This document shows, in pieces, positions 12,122 through 13,615 of a stretch of DNA of 13,615 nucleotides. Under the pieces are notes generated by a model that was not told the DNA's origin, made no database searches, and saw only the letters and a list, made by a program, of their open reading frames with translations. Within the stretch, counting starts at the first letter, position 1. Each line of letters starts with the position of its first letter. Source of the DNA: Alphaproteobacteria bacterium UBA3439 (GTDB taxonomy: Bacteria; Pseudomonadota; Alphaproteobacteria; Puniceispirillales; Puniceispirillaceae); NCBI GenBank assembly GCA_002378605.1, contig DFSK01000044.1, forward strand, positions 1 through 13,615, given 5' to 3'. Made by a program: the position numbers and the translations under genes.

Positions 12122-12921
12122 GTCTTGTCATCCATATTGTCTGATAGGTCGTTATCAGGTGAAAGTGGCTGTTCGGCCTCGGCGGTGGTGGCATCTTCAC
12201 TGGCGGCCTGATCCGCGGCGACCATCGCCGGTTGTTCGTCACTTGCTGCCTCGGCGGTTTGTTCGCCTGTCACATCTGATGACGCATTTTCGTCGGGTTC
12301 AGCACTATCGCCATCATTCGGTTCACTGTCGTCATTTTCATCCTCGACACGATCTTCAGCCTCTGCGGCAGAACCGGCCTCGTCTTGATTGTCAAAATCA
12401 TCTTCATGAAATTCGATGATATTGCCATTTTCATCAACGCGAACAGCTTTTCCCGACCGGATCAGCTTTTCGGCATCTTCAGGTTTGGCATCAATGATTG
12501 CGCCTGATAAGAAGCGCACACCTTGAACTTCGCCTGTTGAGGTCATTTTAAGACGTGCCCAGCCATCTTCAATTTCGGTAACAACCTCATCATCATCATC
12601 ATTGACGGCATTCATATTTTCGCCGCCAAGATCAAGCGCGCCAACATTGATTTCCGAAATATCGGTCAGTGATGGGTCACGGTTAAAATCCTGAAGATTG
12701 GCGATGCGCGTCCGTAGCAGAAAGATGCGCGCGGCCAAAATGCCGATCCGCCGCAATTCATTTTGCTCAGTGGCAAGAGCTGTATTCATAAAATGGTTCA
12801 TTTCATCCAGCGGCTCGCCAGTGAATTTTTCAATTAGCGCGTTACGCACCTTAATTGTTTCAGGTGCCAGTGAAATTGATGACCCCGGACCGCCACCATT
12901 TTGGAGGGAAACTCTGCTCAT
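12118..12921 (-). CDS. Unknown protein with long acidic tail
   Basis: A 267-residue soluble protein with no signal peptide. Residues about 20-80 are helical (MNHFMNTALATEQNELRRIG, then LAARIFLLRTRIANL). Residues about 118-170 form a beta-like domain (WARLKMTSTGEVQGVRFLSG ... AVRVDENGNIIEFHEDDF). From about 172 to the end the chain is Asp/Glu/Ala/Ser-rich with almost no basic residues, hence probably disordered. I do not recognise the family. The start at 12921 follows GGAG with six-base spacing; the ATG at 12933 would cover that site. It is divergent from flgB with a candidate sigma-54 promoter on its side, and coupled to a lipoprotein gene. Acidic tails of this type often bind basic partners or metal ions, but no function can be claimed. 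Confidence 0.8.
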   Translation of the reverse strand: MSRVSLQNGGGPGSSISLAPETIKVRNALIEKFTGEPLDEMNHFMNTALATEQNELRRIGILAARIFLLRTRIANLQDFNRDPSLTDISEINVGALDLGGENMNAVNDDDDEVVTEIEDGWARLKMTSTGEVQGVRFLSGAIIDAKPEDAEKLIRSGKAVRVDENGNIIEFHEDDFDNQDEAGSAAEAEDRVEDENDDSEPNDGDSAEPDENASSDVTGEQTAEAASDEQPAMVAADQAASEDATTAEAEQPLSPDNDLSDNMDDKT

Positions 12922-12927
12922 TTTTTG

Positions 12928-12931
12928 CTCC
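12928..12931 (-). promoter_or_regulatory. Ribosome-binding site that sets the acidic-protein start
   Basis: GGAG on the minus strand lies six bases before the ATG at 12921 and overlaps the upstream ATG codon at 12933, so translation most likely begins at 12921. Confidence 0.7.
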
Positions 12932-12941
12932 ATGTCTATTT

Positions 12942-12957
12942 TGGCATCCTATTTGCA
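12942..12957 (+). promoter_or_regulatory. Sigma-54-like promoter of flgB
   Basis: TGGCAT-CCTAT-TTGCA has a perfect -12 half and one mismatch in the -24 half; GG and GC are exactly ten bases apart. The flgB ATG is 71 bases downstream. The spacer contains no stronger candidate on the plus strand. Confidence 0.8.
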
Positions 12958-12969
12958 AAATTTACACCA
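12954..12969 (-). promoter_or_regulatory. Possible divergent sigma-54 promoter sharing a -12 element
   Basis: On the minus strand the sequence is TGGTGT-AAATT-TTGCA: a perfect -12 half, GG at -24 with weaker flanks, and the exact ten-base spacing. Its -12 half is the reverse complement of the flgB -12 half, because TTGCAA (12953-12958) is a palindrome. It would start transcription about 23 bases before the acidic-protein ATG. Confidence 0.45.
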
Positions 12970-13027
12970 AATCGCAGGTTCATGACCACTAATTTAACAA
13001 ACAGCCTAGGACGGATTTCGTAGAAAA

Positions 13028-13414
13028 ATGAATAAGATCGGCTCATATTTGAATTTTCATGCACAGGCGCTCGAACTGCGTTCGCGCCGCAATGAAATTC
13101 TGGCTTCGAACATTGCCAACGCCGCTACGCCTAACTTTAAGGCGCGAGATCTTGATTTTGATTCAGAAATAAAACGGCATGTTGGTATCGGCCCCTTACA
13201 GACAACAAATGAGCAGCATTTTCCAACAACGGTTGCCGCAACTGGCAACAAAATGCTGTTTCGCGAGCCGATTAACCCGTCACTTGATGGCAACACAGTT
13301 GAATTGAGTGTCGAGCAGATGGAATTTTCGGAAAACGTGACCCGTTATCAGACGACTTTAACCTTTCTCAATAACCGGATTACCGGATTGATGTCGGCGA
13401 TTAGGGGCGAATAA
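13028..13414 (+). CDS. flgB: Flagellar proximal rod protein FlgB
   Basis: A 128-residue axial protein of typical FlgB length. The N-terminal signature at about 13-42 (ALELRSRRNEILASNIANAA then TPNFKARDLDF) and the C-terminal helix at about 96-125 (SVEQMEFSENVTRYQTTLTF ... RITGLMSAIRG) are both present. FlgB joins the MS ring region to the rod with FliE, FlgC and FlgF. No strong ribosome-binding site is seen before the ATG. It is the first gene after a sigma-54-like promoter, and its stop overlaps the flgC start by one base (TAATG), the common flgB-flgC arrangement. Confidence 0.95.
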   Translation: MNKIGSYLNFHAQALELRSRRNEILASNIANAATPNFKARDLDFDSEIKRHVGIGPLQTTNEQHFPTTVAATGNKMLFREPINPSLDGNTVELSVEQMEFSENVTRYQTTLTFLNNRITGLMSAIRGE

Positions 13415-13615
13415 TGAGTGAAATCAAAAACATTTTTGATATTTCAGGCCGGGCGATGGCGGCGCAGCTGGTTCGATTGAATACGGTTGCCAGTAATCTG
13501 GCCAATGCAGGCACGATTGCCAGCACGAAAGAAGAGGCGTTTCGCGCGTTAAAACCAGTATTTCAAACAACCTATGCCGATCAATTGAAGCATTCGGGTG
13601 TTTCAACGGTTGATG
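13414..13615 (+). CDS. flgC: Flagellar proximal rod protein FlgC, N-terminal part
   Basis: The open frame starts at 13414 and runs off the right edge after 67 codons. The visible N-terminus has the rod-protein signature: IFDISGRAMAAQLVRLNTVA followed by SNLANAGTIAST. This and its place directly after flgB identify FlgC, the second proximal rod protein (normally about 135 residues), so roughly half is missing. The SNLANAGT motif pairs with a C-terminal helix outside the window. Confidence 0.92.
   Translation, partial: MSEIKNIFDISGRAMAAQLVRLNTVASNLANAGTIASTKEEAFRALKPVFQTTYADQLKHSGVSTVD

Noticed and set aside
1..13615. Mobile elements, CRISPR arrays, tRNA or rRNA genes
   Set aside because: No transposase, regularly spaced repeats, or structural RNA sequence was seen on either strand.

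Overview
This window is part of a polar-type flagellar gene cluster from a proteobacterium. Base composition looks balanced by eye. FlhF/FlhG-type number and placement genes sit with FliA/FlgM, sigma-54-like promoters, Vibrio-style H-ring genes and a DUF2802 protein. I lean towards a marine alphaproteobacterium (SAR116-like), but that is inference from general protein character; a gammaproteobacterium is not excluded without a phylogeny.

Layout. (1) Positions 1-1160, minus strand: three coupled genes, namely a nitrile-hydratase-leader-like small protein, a secreted Sel1-repeat protein and a truncated unknown gene. (2) 1351-2157, plus: a lone hook/rod protein of the FlgE/F/G family behind a sigma-54-like promoter. 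(3) 2173-7434, minus: flhA-flhF-flhG-fliA-unknown, one tight operon with a sigma-54-like promoter about 150 bases upstream of flhA. (4) 7789-11252, plus: flgP-flgT-LysM/FimV-like-flgA-flgM-flgN-like, starting from a very good sigma-54-like promoter; a DUF2802 (FipA-like) gene follows at 11308. (5) 11780-12921, minus: an acidic protein and a small lipoprotein, overlapping by four bases. (6) 13028 to the end, plus: flgB and the start of flgC. The last two groups diverge from a short spacer where two sigma-54-like promoters appear to share one -12 element.

How the parts fit. FlhA is the export gate. FlhF, FlhG and the FipA-like protein should set flagellar position and number. FliA and FlgM form the late-gene sigma/anti-sigma pair. 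FlgP, FlgT and perhaps the LysM-like protein build periplasmic rings around the rod. FlgA assists P-ring assembly. FlgB, FlgC and the lone FlgE/F/G protein are rod or hook parts.

Most notable: FlhF has lost several hallmark GTPase residues (P-loop Lys replaced by Arg; DTxR and DTAG motifs missing), while FlhG starts directly at its Walker A motif with no room for the usual N-terminal FlhF-activating segment. Both changes sit in adjacent genes and suggest a rewired FlhF/FlhG switch. A periplasmic FimV-type LysM protein inside the H-ring operon and a nitrile-hydratase-leader-like protein next to flagellar genes are also worth following.
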